A DNA stretch of 64,000 nucleotides from Humulus lupulus (GCF_963169125.1 NC_084793.1:217336652-217400651); one strand, 5' to 3'; positions 48,200 through 60,898 are shown, counted from the stretch's first letter. Numbers and translations are program-made. Notes: a model not told the origin generated them from the sequence alone.

Positions 48200-49215
48200 G
48201 AAGCATGCTCTAACTCTGCATTCCCCCAGATGTCGTCGCCTGCAACGTGGACACTCTGGGAAGCTTTTCCAGTTTTCTCCCCCGCCCTGACGGCCACCAA
48301 AGGCACCTTGTGCCCTCCTATCTATACCAGGAGGAACAAAAGAATCTAGGGCCGTTCTCTTTCGCTCACGGGGGCCACTACCTCGGATTGAGTGAAGGGA
48401 GGCACTGTCCTCCGAGCATCATGCCTTGTCGCACCTTCTTTCTATAACTAATCTTTAGCCCCCTCAGCTGTAAGGGCTTTCTCCACTACCAGAGCATAAG
48501 TGGTAGTTCTCGGGTCCAATGTTATCTTCACATCTTGGGCTATCATTACATTCAGCCCCTGTACAAAGGGATCCCTCTATGCCATATCAGTAGGCACCAA
48601 ATCCGGCATGAACTTTGCCAACCGGTCAAACTTAAAAGCATATTCTGTAACGGTCATTCTGTTCTGAGTCAGATTGATGAATTCATCGACCTTTGTAGCT
48701 CGGAATGAAACACTATAATACTTCTCATTAAAGACATCGCTGAATTCATCCTAGATCATAATAGTCACATCACTCCTCTAGGACACAACTTCCCACAAGA
48801 TGCGGACATCTTCCCTCAACATATAATTGGCACAAGCCACCCTCTCATTCCCTTCCATCTTTATGAAATCCAAGATAGAAAAAGTCATGTTCATCCATTA
48901 CTCTGCCCACAATGGGTCTGGACTGCCCTCAAAGGTGGGATGGTGCTGCTTTCTAAACCTTTCATACAAAGGCTCCCACATGTTCTCCACCACAGGATGG
49001 GTAGGCACTGGTGGCACAGGTTGTGGAATCTGTAACCCAACATCCCGAGGAGGAGCCTGCTACCTCAGTTCTCAAAGTTCTTCTTTAGTTTGCTAAAGTC
49101 TAGCTTGCATTTCTGCAAACATTTGTTGTCAGTTTTGTGGGGCAGGTGGAAGGTCCTGACCCTAGTTGTCATCTTCGGCAATATTGCTGCGGAGTCTAGT
49201 TGATCGCTGAGGCAT
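48200..49215 (-). pseudogene. Element F gag
   Basis: The start MPQRSTRLRSNIAEDD is at 49215. The capsid domain reads MWEPLYERFRKQHHPTFEG, then KMEGNERVACANYMLREDVR, DEFSDVFNEKYYSVSFRATK and EFINLTQNRMTVTEYAFKFD (to about 48640). About six in-frame stops. The basic region follows but the zinc knuckle is cut off by copia G. Clearly related to element D gag. Confidence 0.87.
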
Positions 49216-49538
49216 AACTTCAATATGCCTTTAATCAATGACGCCGCACATCAGGCATGATAACAACATCTGAAAACCACCTCCCAGTCCAATCAATCAA
49301 CCACAAACATCAAATCAACACAATGCACACATAGCATAAACATATAGCAATCAAAGGAGTCGTGCCATAGCATTATATACGCTCATCATGCTCCATTCAT
49401 ATTAATCAGGAAAACAGGGCAATTCAGACAAGCAATTAAACATATAATTCACTTAATACCGACCAACCCTGAGTCGAGCTTGTCTTTGGCAGCAAGCCTA
49501 CATGTTCGGTCAATCTCCAGGAATCATAAACCTATGCA

Positions 49539-49554
49539 CACTCTAATACCAAGT
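49539..49554 (-). other. Primer-binding site of element F
   Basis: The minus strand CTTGGTATTAGAG next to the LTR edge is one base from the Met-tRNA site TGGTATCAGAG, as in element D. Confidence 0.78.
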
Positions 49555-51780
49555 TGTAACGCCCTACTACCTTAGATCCGTTACCATGTGATTTTAAAAT
49601 GTGTCATTAGCTCGCTAATCAAGGTTTTAGATTGAAAAGTGTGATTAAATTAGAATAAAAACTCTTTTAATAAAAATTAAGTAAAACAGTGTTGAACATC
49701 CATTAAAGTTATAAAAGTGATACAGTGCGATCCCAAAATACTATTTCAAAATATATTTACAACTCAAAAGTTAGAGTACAGTCAACCTAAGAGACAAAAT
49801 CAAATATTCACAACATGTCCCTCAAAACAACCCTAACCGTGGCGGCCAGGTAGGCCAAACATGTACGCGCCGCTCCATGCCCTCCAACTAATGCTTGGTC
49901 GGACTTTCATTTGCCCTTACCTGCATCATCGAGCACCCATGAGCCAAGGCCCAGCAAGAAAACTCACACACATAGCATATAACAATTCATTCTAGTAAAT
50001 GCATAACTTTAAACAGATAACCGACTCTTCACATAACGGCCTATGGCGACCCAGGTGCATTACCAGGCACTGGGTTCACGGTCTTCACCGAACGGGTGAG
50101 TTCAACACCCTAGATGGCCATGCCATGGCGGCCTGCATTTAGCATGCTTGTTGTCGTTCGGCCTGCATTCAGCTTGCTTGTTGTTGTTCTCGGCCTTCTT
50201 CGATCAGTCATAATGATACAAACTACATAACAATTATAAACACTCATACATAGCATCAAGCACTGATAGTCGGGCCATGCCCTACGCTACGTGTTCAAAC
50301 TATTTTCTTACCTATGTCCCGAGCTAACTGACTAGTGCGATCCTAAGCACGATCCCCTATAAACTCGAGCCTTGGCGGTGAAACCTAGTCACAATGCAAT
50401 AATAACAAATATCCATCAAGCCCTAAATCAATGAAAAACATTGAAATAATATTCTAGCCTTCGACACCTCTAATCCTACTAAACCGGGTAGTAGAATCCT
50501 TCCCGAGCCCTTAACTTTAGGTTCCCGAGCTTAAAACCCTATATTGGCCATTACCTTTAATTGGGTCGTGATGCCCTACAAGTCAGAGAGCCTTGGGGCT
50601 CTCATCTAGGGACACGGGCCACGGCGCACCTCAGCTTGTGCCATGGTGCCTCGACAATCTCAGAGGCTCCTAAGCCTTCTCGCACACACGGCCCATGGAG
50701 CCTGAAGAATAGGGTTGCGGCTCGAGCCCAAAACCTAGAAATCTTCCATGTTTTCATTGTGTTTTCCTTAGCGAAATTTACTAATTCACACCGAATTCAA
50801 CCCCCAAACCCAGAATTTAATCTAGAATTCATATCAAGGCAACCCAATCCGTATAACTACCCAAATTACTATTCCATAGCTTCATCAAAACTCAAAATCA
50901 AACCAAGGGTTGAACCTAAACAAAACCTTTAACCTACAGCAGAAACTTAACTAGAAATCATATTAGAACCTTACCTTAACCAGGAAATTTGACCCTTAGC
51001 TAAGCCCCAATTACTTCAAGCTTCAAGTTCCTCAAATCTTCAGCCAATTTCCCTAAGAATTCACCAAAGTTTCCAATTACACCAAAGGAAAAAGGGAGAG
51101 AAAGAGAAACGAGAAGAGGGAGAGAGAGAAAAAGGCTGAGAGTGTCTAATTGTTTCCCATTTTCCTTCTAATTGAGTCTAGAGTCTTACCCAAGCCTATC
51201 CTTAGAAAATGACCAAACTACCCCTATGTTAATCCTTAGCCATTTAATGCCTCCAAGGGCAATCCCATCATTTTCCACATTCCCACTAGTTCCTCAAATA
51301 GTCCTATAAATCCCCAATTAATCTCGACATACCCAAATAATCACTAAATAGCTACCTGTTACCCGGTAACCCCGAACACGTGCTACATTCCCAAAATACC
51401 CCTAGGCTCACCCTGAGCCGGGTATTCAACCCCGTTGTGACTATTTCGCTAATTCGCTCCCTGGGACCATCTCAAACCACACATCTCAGATATATCTCCA
51501 CAATATTGTGGTCTCAAATGCAACACACACACACATAATCACATTTATGCCCTCAATGGGCCAAAATTACAAATATTCCCTTATTAACAAGAATGGACCA
51601 CATGCATATTTAATTCACCTAACACATGCATATCTAGTCATATAATCATTTAATTCAAGTAATCCCATACTGACACACATATATCACAATTCACCATGTA
51701 ATAACATAATTAAATCAATTATTACCCTCCCGGCAGGCTAATCAAGGCACTAAGCCTTATTAGCAAATTCAGGACGTTAC
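49555..51780 (-). repeat. 5' LTR of element F (about 2226 bp)
   Basis: Plus-strand edge TGTAACGCCCTACTACC at 49555. The far edge CAGGACGTTAC stops one base short of the expected CA end at 51780. The outer 250 bp match the D and E LTRs in type. It contains GA-rich runs at 51085-51135 and a GC-rich block at 50570-50700. Confidence 0.8.
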
Positions 51781-53485
51781 TCCTAGCATGCACCAACATA
51801 TCTCAACACAAAAACTATGAAATTATTTAACAACCTATATAGTAATCATTTATCCTCATGATTTATCTTACACACATAATCACATAAAATAAAAATATCA
51901 AAACCCATTTACAACTTATGGTCGAAACCTATATGTCATTTTACCAAGATAATTTTCCAAAATACCAAATAAACATATGTATTCATAATAGAAACAAGAA
52001 CAAAACAACAAAAATAATATCATTAGATCATGCACCTAAGGCTTGGTTGAAATTTATAGGCTTAAAAACAATAATCATCATTTCAAAATCCAAAGACAAG
52101 GACCCTAGCATGTTTCTATGAATGTTAACAAAATAGAATCACGAAGCAGTAATCAGAAGGCATAGAAGCAAGCTTTCCAAACAACTACCAAAAATTAGAA
52201 CCATAACCACAATAACAATAGATCATCATCATGATAACAAAGATATGATTCTCATTACCTCCTTGACTATGATCAAAACTCAAAAGAAAGAGCACACATT
52301 TGGGCACCTATGATTTTCAAACCCAAAAAGAAAAGAAAAGAAAAGAGAAACAATTTTCTTAGAATTAAGAAGAAGAAATCTTAGACTTAGGGATTCAAAA
52401 TCCAAAACCAAAACAAAAACAAGAGCACATACCTTCTCTTTTTTTCGTGCACTCTCCTATCCCTCTATCTCTCAATCATTCGGCAGCCACCAAAGGGTTT
52501 TCCAAAGCTCCTATATTCTTCTATTTATTATCCTTCTATTTATATATCTATTGTAAGTGTATGCATATAATATTACACCACTTCTATTTTCACAAAAGTT
52601 GGTCTCATGTGAAATTATATGATGATGCTTCATGAGACATAATGATATATAGATATATCTTTTTGGAGTACGAAAACAGTATAAGATGATTCTTTTGTTC
52701 ACCAAAATGCTTAGATTTTAATCTCAAACACAACATCATTTTATGAGCCCATTTGTCTTATGTACAATCCATGCTTGCCACCGTACCCAAATGGCCACAA
52801 AGCAGGCAAGCCTTCACACACACGCAAAAAAAAATCAGCTAATGTCTAGTAGCATAAGTTTTATTCTAGATAATAGGAAACTCTAAATAAAATTAAATAA
52901 AAAAATTGAAAGCCAACCTCAGGGGTCTATATACAAACACTTGGTAAGCATGTAAAAATATATGAAAATATTTAAGCATTACACTTATTAGATATCAACA
53001 TTAACCCTATCACTATGTTAATAAATGATTTCATAAAGGAAAGATGCAATATAAATATTTTCATTTTTCTACCAGAGCAATGTTATATTACTAACTTAAC
53101 TTAAATTCACATATATGACCCCAAATAGATATATAAGCATATGCGATTGATAGAAAATAAAATTGAAAGTTTCGAAGTTTGTGAAACTTTAAATGCTCAT
53201 TAAGTGTCTATCCACTTCTTCAGACTACATCTCGTGCACTCTCACCACAAACAAATATTATTGGAAACAATAGAAAATTCAAAATCCCTAAAATTTAATA
53301 CTAAATTAAAAAAATTCTAAAATGTTAATCTGGAAAAAAAATCTACAAACTCTAACATTTAACTATTAGAGTACATCAACAAAACAAAATCAAAAGACAG
53401 AAAGATATAATAGTTACCTCTACAGAAGAGACTCCAAAAGTAGTGTTGAAATCTAGCTTAAAAAGTAAAAACCCCAAAAGGAGAG
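51781..53485. other. Unassigned AT-rich sequence between elements F and C
   Basis: AT-rich, with an (AAAAG)n-like run near 52325. A minus-strand stretch at 52430-52500 looks like a leader (GAAGGTATGTGC could be a 5' splice site). It could be genuine spacer or the remnant of an older LTR. No protein-like frame. Confidence 0.45.
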
Positions 53486-54364
53486 TGTTGACCTGTGAAA
53501 TTGTTCAACGGTCGTATGTACAGTAGACGACACATTTTGAACGAAATAAATATAATAAACGACAGAGTACAAATATCCTAAACAAACACAAAGAAATTTT
53601 ATAGTGGTTCAGCCCTGTTCTGATAAACAGTAATAATCTAATCCACTTAGCTTTTAGTATTGAATCACTCGATAGACAATTACACTGATGAACAAAAGTA
53701 TTCACTCGTTACTAATTTGCCCAAAGTTTCTCCAAAAATATTCTCAGATCCTCTTCAATGAAGCCATGGATCCCTTATTTATAGTTCCCAGGGGTTGTTG
53801 CATGATCAGTAGTACTGGGATCTTGGTTTGGTGCACGATTATTAGGTAGTGGAGATACGTGTCCACCTCCCCATGATTATGAGATTGTGGGTCCTCTGGG
53901 AAAATGCTAAGTCTAGATTTATCTATGAGACTTAGGTGCTAGGCTCGACGACCCTTTAGATTTTGGGTGCTAGGCCTGTTGGTCCTCTGGGTGCTAGGCC
54001 CGTTGGTCCTCTAGGTGCTAAACCTGTTGATCTCAGTCTGAATGAGCAAGAGTTTTACCCATTTTCGGGAGTGTAGGACGACCACCCTATGGAGGATAGG
54101 GTGGGCCGATGACCCCGAGGGGTTCTTGAGCATGCTTGGGCCGACCACCCCTAGGGGTTGGGGCCAGGCCGACCACCCCTAGGGGCTAGGGCCATGCTGA
54201 CCACCCATAGGGGGTTTAGGCCTGGTCGACTTCCCTATAGATCCAGGACCTATCTTTTTTGCTCATCGGTCTTTTTTCAATACTTCATCGCTTTTCCCTG
54301 AATTGTGATACCACATGCTGCGTTCTCATTTGCCACGTCATCCCTGGATTTTTGAGGGATAACA
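53486..54364 (-). repeat. 3' LTR of element C (about 879 bp)
   Basis: The plus-strand right edge GAGGGATAACA is followed by TTTGCCCCCAAG, the complement of a Tat polypurine tract CTTGGGGGCAAA. The left edge is TGTTGACC or TGACC near 53486-53489. The interior carries GTGCTAGGCC and GCCGACCACCCCTAGGGG minisatellite repeats at 53936-54240. Confidence 0.8.
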
Positions 54365-55812
54365 TTTGCCCCCAAGTTTATTGTAATGTTCTCAACATTA
54401 CGATAAACTTGATCTTGGCCCGAGAAACATATCATAGCAGTACTTTAATAGCAAAGTCCATCAGGACATTACGTAGTACTTTTGATCAACTATTGATAAT
54501 TTGCTCAGCACGAATTTTTCAAGGATAATTGGTAATTCCTAAAAATAACTAGATTTTTGAAGAAAAAATAATTTTCTAAAAATCTAGTATATTTTTCAAG
54601 GAAATTTGAAGTCCTAAAAATATAATATATTTTTCAAGGAGTTTGAAGTCCTAAAAATATAAGATATTTTTCAAGGAATTTAAATTCCTAAAAATACAAG
54701 ATATTTTTCAAGGAATTTGAAATTTTAATCATAGTGGATATTTTTCAAGGAAATTTGAATTCCTAAAAATATATGGTTAGCCTGAGAGGCTATAAGTAGG
54801 GCCTTACTTCTCGCTTCCTTGCTCTGTGCACCTCACCCATAGGAGTCTCCAAGCTTGATTTCTCGAATTCTTCATCAAACTCGGATCTTTATTTGGGTAA
54901 GTACTTTCTCCTAATCCTTACATCATTTAATTTAAATGTTCTTAGATTTAGAAGAAATACTTTGAATCTTTGAGGAATTTGTCTAAATCTTCTTGTTTTG
55001 ATTTATTTTGTTCCAAAATAATTGACTTGTTTGAATCAAGTCTACGATTTCTCTAAAATTTCCTTAGCCTGGACGATTTCCAGGGTTACAAACCCTAGAA
55101 CATGCGATTTCAGGGATGTAAACTGACAACCTCTTTTAGATCCATTAGCCTAGCGATTTCTAGGATTCCAAACCCTAATGGGTCGACCACCCCTAGGGTT
55201 TCCATCATGGGTCGAGTACCTTTAGGGCTTCCCTTGCATTTTCCTTGCCTTCTGTGATTTCAAGGGATGTCCATTCCCTCATGGGCTGAGCAGTGTTTAC
55301 CTCATGGGCTTACCACCACACCCTTGGGCGACTTCCAAGGATCGAGGGTGGTCGGCCCAAGCAGAAGCAGACCACCTGGGACTCTAAATTTTTTCTCTCT
55401 TCTCTTACTGATCTCTTTGGGGTCTTCCTTGTACTGTAAAATTTATTGGAGACTTGAACTTTAGTCCTCTGGCATTTTTCTGAGGTTTTCATCCCTGGGG
55501 TGGTCAGTCTAAGGTGGTAGGCCGACCACCTATGCCCCTTCTTTCACATTTTGTAATCTTAGGGACTCAGGGTGGTCGGCCTAAGCTTAGTTTCACTAGG
55601 CCGACCCCCCTTTAAGACCTCGATCAATTTTTCCAAATCTAGGGGAGCCCTATGGTGGTTGGCCTGAGCTTGGTCTCACTGGACCGACCCCCTATATATA
55701 TTTTTTCCCTTGATCTCTTCATTCTTTCTCCTTAGTTCATTGATATGCCCACAACTATTGGCTTCGTGATGTTCACTTACTAACTTTACTCTTTGTTTTT
55801 CCTTTGTTGTAG

Positions 55813-58394
55813 ATGTCCAGCTCCTCTTCATTAGACAAGTGAGTAAGCGAGATTACTCCCCAAGAGTTCTTGGAAAGAGTGAAAAGGACTTTCCCTTGCT
55901 CTGCTTTTTATTTGTTCAGTGAGGAAGAATTCTTGAGAAGGTATAGCCCAATGGCAAGACTAAAACATACAACTCTGCAACCTTCTGAAGATGATCCTCA
56001 TATTTCCAGACACATCACTCAAGGCTCTTTGCCTGGCTCTTCTCAGATCTCTTCTTAGCATAGTATGCCTTGTGGCTCTCAAGGTACATCTCAGCAAAGT
56101 CATTCTTCTCAACGGAATATGTTCGATCAGCAAGACTCATTGCAATGCCCTTTGCATCGGGATACTAGTCGGATCCCCCATCACTCTTCTTCTCAGTGAG
56201 AACATACTGAGGGAACTCATCGCCATGCCACTCATCCTTAAGAGCATTCTATTCACAAGTTCCGGCCTAAGGTGGTTCACCCTCCTTCTAAGAGCAAGAC
56301 AGTCTCGCTAGTTGTGCAGCAGAAGAAGAGATGACAAAAGGAGTTCCATTCATCAGATTCCGGGGCCACCTTGGCCAGTGAAATCATATGGAAACCAGTT
56401 GAGAAGCCTCGCCCTGCTGATTACGAGGTTGTGTGGTTCAAGGGGGCTGCCTCTGACATGACTGAAGAGAAGATAAAGAACTTAAGGAAGACCTTTGACC
56501 TCTCTTGCCTGTCTAATACTATCCCTGGTCCAGATAATAGAGCTGGGGACCCTTCTTTGGGTATGTGCACTTGGACACGTTCTACCATCAAGTCTGGCAC
56601 CCTACTTCCTCTTCATCCATACTTCCATAGCGTTTTGGACTATTTTGGTATTAGTGCTTCTCAACTGGCTCTCAATGCAATCTTGGTGTTATCTGCGTTG
56701 TACATTATCTATCACTGCAGAAGATAGGATGCTCTAGTGCCTCACGAGATCCACTACTTGTTTGACCTAAAGACGAACCCTTCTCAGTGAAACTCAGGTT
56801 ATTTCCACTTCCACCATTATATGAGCGAGGGTACCAACACCTTCTTGGAAGAGATCTTTGGAAATAGCAAGGCATTCAGATATGCCGATAACTATTTCTT
56901 CACTAAGGACGCAGAGGCTAACTACTCCTAGTTTAAGCACGTTGGGCCTTTTTATAGACCGCTCCTGACCCAGGCTATGACAGTTATGGCCACGACATTG
57001 ATTGCCATGACCCCTGAGGAGAAGAATTTCAAGACCCTCGTTACTTTAGAGAACCTTAGGAAGGTCAGATTGTTTCCTCCTACTATAGCCGATGTTCCGG
57101 ATGACGATGGTCCCGAGCCTGTGAACGCCATAGACTCCTCGGGACCCATTCATGTCGAGGAGGTACCATCTCTGCCTGTGCTAGCTAGATAGAAGGGTGA
57201 TGAGGTGGGTGCATCTTCCATGTACTCATCACTTACTTCAGATGACTTTGACAAGACTACGTTCAAGCCTGAATCTCATTTAGAAGGTTCAACACTTTAT
57301 CACTATTATTTTATTATTCATGTGCGCTTAATATCCTTCTAACATTTGATCTTCTCTCGCAGGCTCATAAATGTTTGTTTTTGTTCATACCCAGTAGAGG
57401 TCGACTCCCACCAAGGCCAGTCCTTCTATTCGAGTGCCAAAAAGGGAAGGGTTGAGGCTGAGTTGGTAATGGAGGTTCCTCTCGAGGTGTCTTCTCTGAT
57501 TCCTTTGGCGTCTAGTCTGATTCTTTTGGCATCTAGTCCTGTCGCAGAGGTAGAGCCATCTCTGCCTACACTAGTTCCTCCCATTTTCACTGATGTGGGT
57601 GCTTCCTGTTCTGCGCCTGCTCCCTTATCTGAGCCACACCAGTCTTCTATACAGAACATAGGTGCCCTCATGGACCGAGCGTCTCTTATGGAGCAGACGA
57701 CAATGGCTTTTAATGGGATTAAGAATGAGGATTGGAGCACCATTCTAATCAAGTCACTCCTAGACATTGAGAGTGTGAGTCCTTTATAGTTCTCTTCTTA
57801 TCTCATTAGCTTGTGTGCTGACATTTATCTAACACTTATATGTTTTTTGCAGTCACTGATGCTCGTCTCTCATGTCCGTGATAGGTGTGTGGAGTATAAC
57901 TCTACTCTCTCCAACCTTCATTATGGGCTTGAAGTTGTCTCTCAAGAGGTGCTGGACCTTAGGCACGTTCTCGGCTCTAGGGATGCTGACATTGCTTCGA
58001 AGGATGAAGAGATCAACACCCTCCGCAGTACCGTGGAGTTTAAACAGGAGGAAGAGACCGAGTTAATCTTAGGATAACCCAAATGGAGGGGAAACTTGCC
58101 GATCAGCTCTAACAGTCTGAAGCTGAGAAAGAGAAGTTGATTGCTGACATGGACCAATTACGAAAGGATACTCTTATCAAGAAGGAGCAAGAGGTCAAAG
58201 CTTCCCAAGACAAGGCTCAGGAGGAGTATTCAGAGACAGATTTCTCTTGCTTCTACTTGATCTGGAAGTCCAACAAAGATCTGAACTTGGATTTCCTTCC
58301 CGAGAAAATGCAAGCGAAGGAGCTTCAAAAGTGTTTGGCTCGTGAGGTTGCCGAGGCTCAGGGTGATTTTTCAGATGGTACTCACCCTAGTTAG
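55813..58394 (+). pseudogene. Antisense (extra) ORF of element C, intron-containing
   Basis: Plus strand, opposite to pol. ATG at 55813 follows CCTTTGTTGTAG, as in element B. The main domain (56371-57192, one frame with three stops) has CTWTRSTIKSGTLLPLHPYF, then FGISASQLALNAILVLSALY, IHYLFDLKTNPSQ and RYADNYFFTKDAEANYS. The first three motifs align with element B's gene. Likely introns end at TTCTCTCGCAG (57361) and span 57773-57852 (GTGAGTCC...TTTTTTGCAG). The last exons form a coiled coil (EEINTLRSTVEFKQEE) and a tail FYLIWKSNKDLNLDFLPEKM, comparable to the tail of B. Unknown function. Confidence 0.72.
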
Positions 58395-58464
58395 TCTTCT
58401 CTTGGTCTTTTATTTTGCCTTTCCTTTCATTCCATTGGTGGGGTACCTTGTACTTGACAGTTTT

Positions 58465-58837
58465 TGTGACATTCAGAATCTCGTGATCTGCAGGGGGAAA
58501 GACCGAGTAAAGTTGTGCAATCCCACATCACCTGGGGAAGGTCAACTATGATGATTATAAGACTATTTAGGAATGGGACTACACAATTGAAGAGGGCTTA
58601 AATGGATCGATGGGTACTACCTATGCCAATAAGATGCATCTTATTTTTGGTAGCCCATCGCTTGAGAACTCCAAAATTAAGCGTGTTTAACCTGGAGTAA
58701 TCTAATAATGGGTGACCTCCTGGGAAGTTTTCCTAGGAAGTGTGCGAGTGAGGACAAAGCACGTTGGAATGACTCGTGTTGGTCTGTAGGGCCAGTCGTC
58801 ATTCCAGGAAGCAACCATAGTGATGTGGGGTGTTATA
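58465..58837 (+). repeat. Cassandra 5' LTR with 5S rRNA-like segment
   Basis: TGTGACATTC ... GGGTGTTATA; the final CA has become TA. 5S rRNA-like part 58661-58728 (AACTCCAAAATTAAGCG ... ATGGGTGACCTCCTGGGAAG), including the 5S internal promoter C box; the A box region is mutated (GCGTGTTTAACC). Confidence 0.9.
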
Positions 58838-58908
58838 AATGGTATCAGAGCCTTGACCCAACCAGAAGTGTGGCCGACAGGATCATCGGACCCCTAAGGG
58901 TGGGTGAT

Positions 58909-59281
58909 TGTGACAGTCGGAATCTCGTGATCTACAGGGGGAAAGACCGAATAAAGCTGTACATTCCCACATCGCCTGGGGAAGGTCAAGTATGATGATT
59001 CTAAGACTGTGTAGGTATGGGACTACACAGTTGAAGAGGGCTTAAATGGATTGATGGGTACTACCTATGCCAACAAGATGCATCTTCTTTTCGGTAGCCA
59101 ATCACTTGAGAACTCCAAAGTTAAGCGTGCTTGACCTAGAATAATCTCATGATGGGTGACCTCTTGGGAATTTTTCCTAGGAAGCATATGACTGAGGACA
59201 AAGCACGCTGGAAAGACTCGTGTTGATTTGTAGGGTCAGTCGTCATTCCAGGAAGCAACCATAGTGACGTGGGGCGTTACA
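58909..59281 (+). repeat. Cassandra 3' LTR with 5S rRNA-like segment
   Basis: TGTGACAGTCGG ... GGGGCGTTACA, with intact borders. The 5S-like part lies at 59104-59170 (AGTTAAGCGTGCTTGACC, GATGGGTGACCTC). Several differences from the 5' LTR, so the insertion is not recent. Confidence 0.9.
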
Positions 59282-59286
59282 GTTTT

Positions 59287-60020
59287 TACATATGACATTT
59301 TATGCATTTATGCAATTTTGTTATGATTACTCAGTGTATTGATTGAAATTTTTTATTTCCAATGCTTATTATGTATATCAACTCACAACCCTCATTGGTT
59401 CAAGTATCAGTATACTTTGAACACATGTATTTCACGTGCCATACTAACCTTACTCTTTTATGTTTTTCATGCTAACAACCATGGTAATGTGAGTAGTATG
59501 ATACTTCACCAAGTACCATGAACAAAACTGGTCAGGTCGACCACACCATGGGTTATAGGCCGACCACCAATGCCTTTTTTGTTTTTGTTTTTTGTTTTGC
59601 ACTTTCGGAACATATGTTGAACAAATGTCCTAGAAAAACTTGTTCTTGCTTAGTACTTAAGGTCATGCCCCCATTGCTTGTGTATACCCTGATCGGTATG
59701 TACTATATGCCCCCCAAGTGATCATGGGTTTAAAAGCCTTGGTCACTTGTTACTTGACCATGCCTTGCTTCGAGCGTTTAGACATATAGTACTATCATTT
59801 TCACCCAATGATGCAAAAAACAAATGCTTGTCCCTCATTGGTTGTCGGGTGATGGTTTCATACTCAGTAGTAATGATACCTATACACAGATGCAGATTGT
59901 GTAGCAAGTGTTGATCACGATCTACGTTATCTCTCGTGTACTCATTATAATGATTGTGGACAGAAGTGTCTAAGTTGAACCAACCGGGTCTAGATCGGCT
60001 AATCGAGCCTGTAACGAGTC
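59287..60020. other. Element C interior without recognisable genes
   Basis: Continuation of element C between the Cassandra insertion and the tandem repeat. A GGCCGACCACC motif at 59558 recalls the LTR minisatellite. I see no protein-like frame. Confidence 0.5.
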
Positions 60021-60029
60021 TTATATCAA

Positions 60030-60735
60030 ATTTATCGATCGGTCCCTCAATGACCAGATTAAATTATGATCCGATGATGGCGACTGGTCTTTGGACCAGT
60101 CTCTTTTGTTGATCGTATAGGTCAATAGGTTCCTTAAGAACCAAGATCGAATATGATCAAATAAATTGGCGACAAGGTCCTCGAACCAGTCTCTTGTTTG
60201 GATCTTATGGGTTGATAGGCTCCTCAAGAACCAATATCAAACATGATCCATAATTTGATGACAAGGTCCAATGACCTATCTCTTTGGTTGATCATGTGGG
60301 TCGATAGATTCCTCAAGGACCAGAATTGAGCATGATCAAATAGTTTGGCGACAAGGTCCTCAGACCAGTCTCTTGTTTAGATCTAATGGGTTGATAGGCT
60401 CCTAAAGAACCAAGATCGAACACGATCCATAAATTTGGTGACAAGGTCCTAGGACCTGTCTCTCGTTTGGATCGTATGGGTCTATAAGTTCCTCAAGAAC
60501 CAAGATCGAACATGATCCATAATTTTGCGACAAGGTTCTAGAACCTGTCTCTCTTTTGGATCGTACGGGTCAATAGTCTCCACAAGAACCAAGATCAAAC
60601 ATGATATATTCATTTGGCAACAAGGTCTTTGGACCAGTCTCTTGTTTGGATCGTATGGGTTGATAGGTTCCTCAAGAACCAAGATCGAACATGATCCATA
60701 ATTTGGCAACAAGGTCCTAGAACCTGTCTCTTATT
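60030..60735. repeat. 90-bp tandem repeat of element C, about 8 units
   Basis: AAGAACCAAGATCGAACATG recurs, with changes, at 60136, 60226, 60316, 60405, 60495, 60584 and 60674, a regular 89-90-bp period. Each unit also has GACAAGGTCCT and CTGTCTCTTGTTTGGATCG. A degenerate first unit starts near 60030. It lies just 3' of integrase, like the repeat in element B, but the sequence is unrelated by eye. Confidence 0.9.
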
Positions 60736-60898
60736 GAATGTAATTTAAAGAATTAAGAGAAACTTAAGAAATTAAATTCATTCATTAAAGGAAAATGCCT
60801 GTTACATAGATAATTTGAAAAATACTACATTTGAAAATTAAAACTTGTGTCGCTGCTGAACAGCTTCACTGAAAGTACCAGCAGAGATGTTCACCATT

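Larger units (their letters stand above)
48200..51780 (-). mobile_element. Tekay/Del-like Ty3/gypsy element F (5' part)
   Basis: Minus-strand element with 5' LTR, primer site and gag. At 48200 it is broken by copia G; its pol is not recognisable in the window. The LTR has the same edge sequence type as D and E. Confidence 0.83.
58465..59281 (+). mobile_element. Complete Cassandra TRIM (817 bp) in element C
   Basis: Two 373-bp LTRs (58465-58837 and 58909-59281) flank a 71-bp interior with the Met-tRNA primer site TGGTATCAGAGCC (58840-58852) and a purine-rich CCCTAAGGGTGGGTGAT before the second LTR. GTTTT flanks both sides (58460-58464, 59282-59286), a perfect 5-bp target duplication. No coding capacity; Cassandra depends on proteins of other elements. 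Confidence 0.95.

Noticed and set aside
51781..53485. Host gene between elements F and C
   Set aside because: A leader-like stretch and one possible splice donor are visible on the minus strand, but no exon encodes a recognisable protein.
60030..60735. CRISPR-like array
   Set aside because: The regular 90-bp period has no unique spacers, and the context is a plant retrotransposon; it is a simple tandem repeat.
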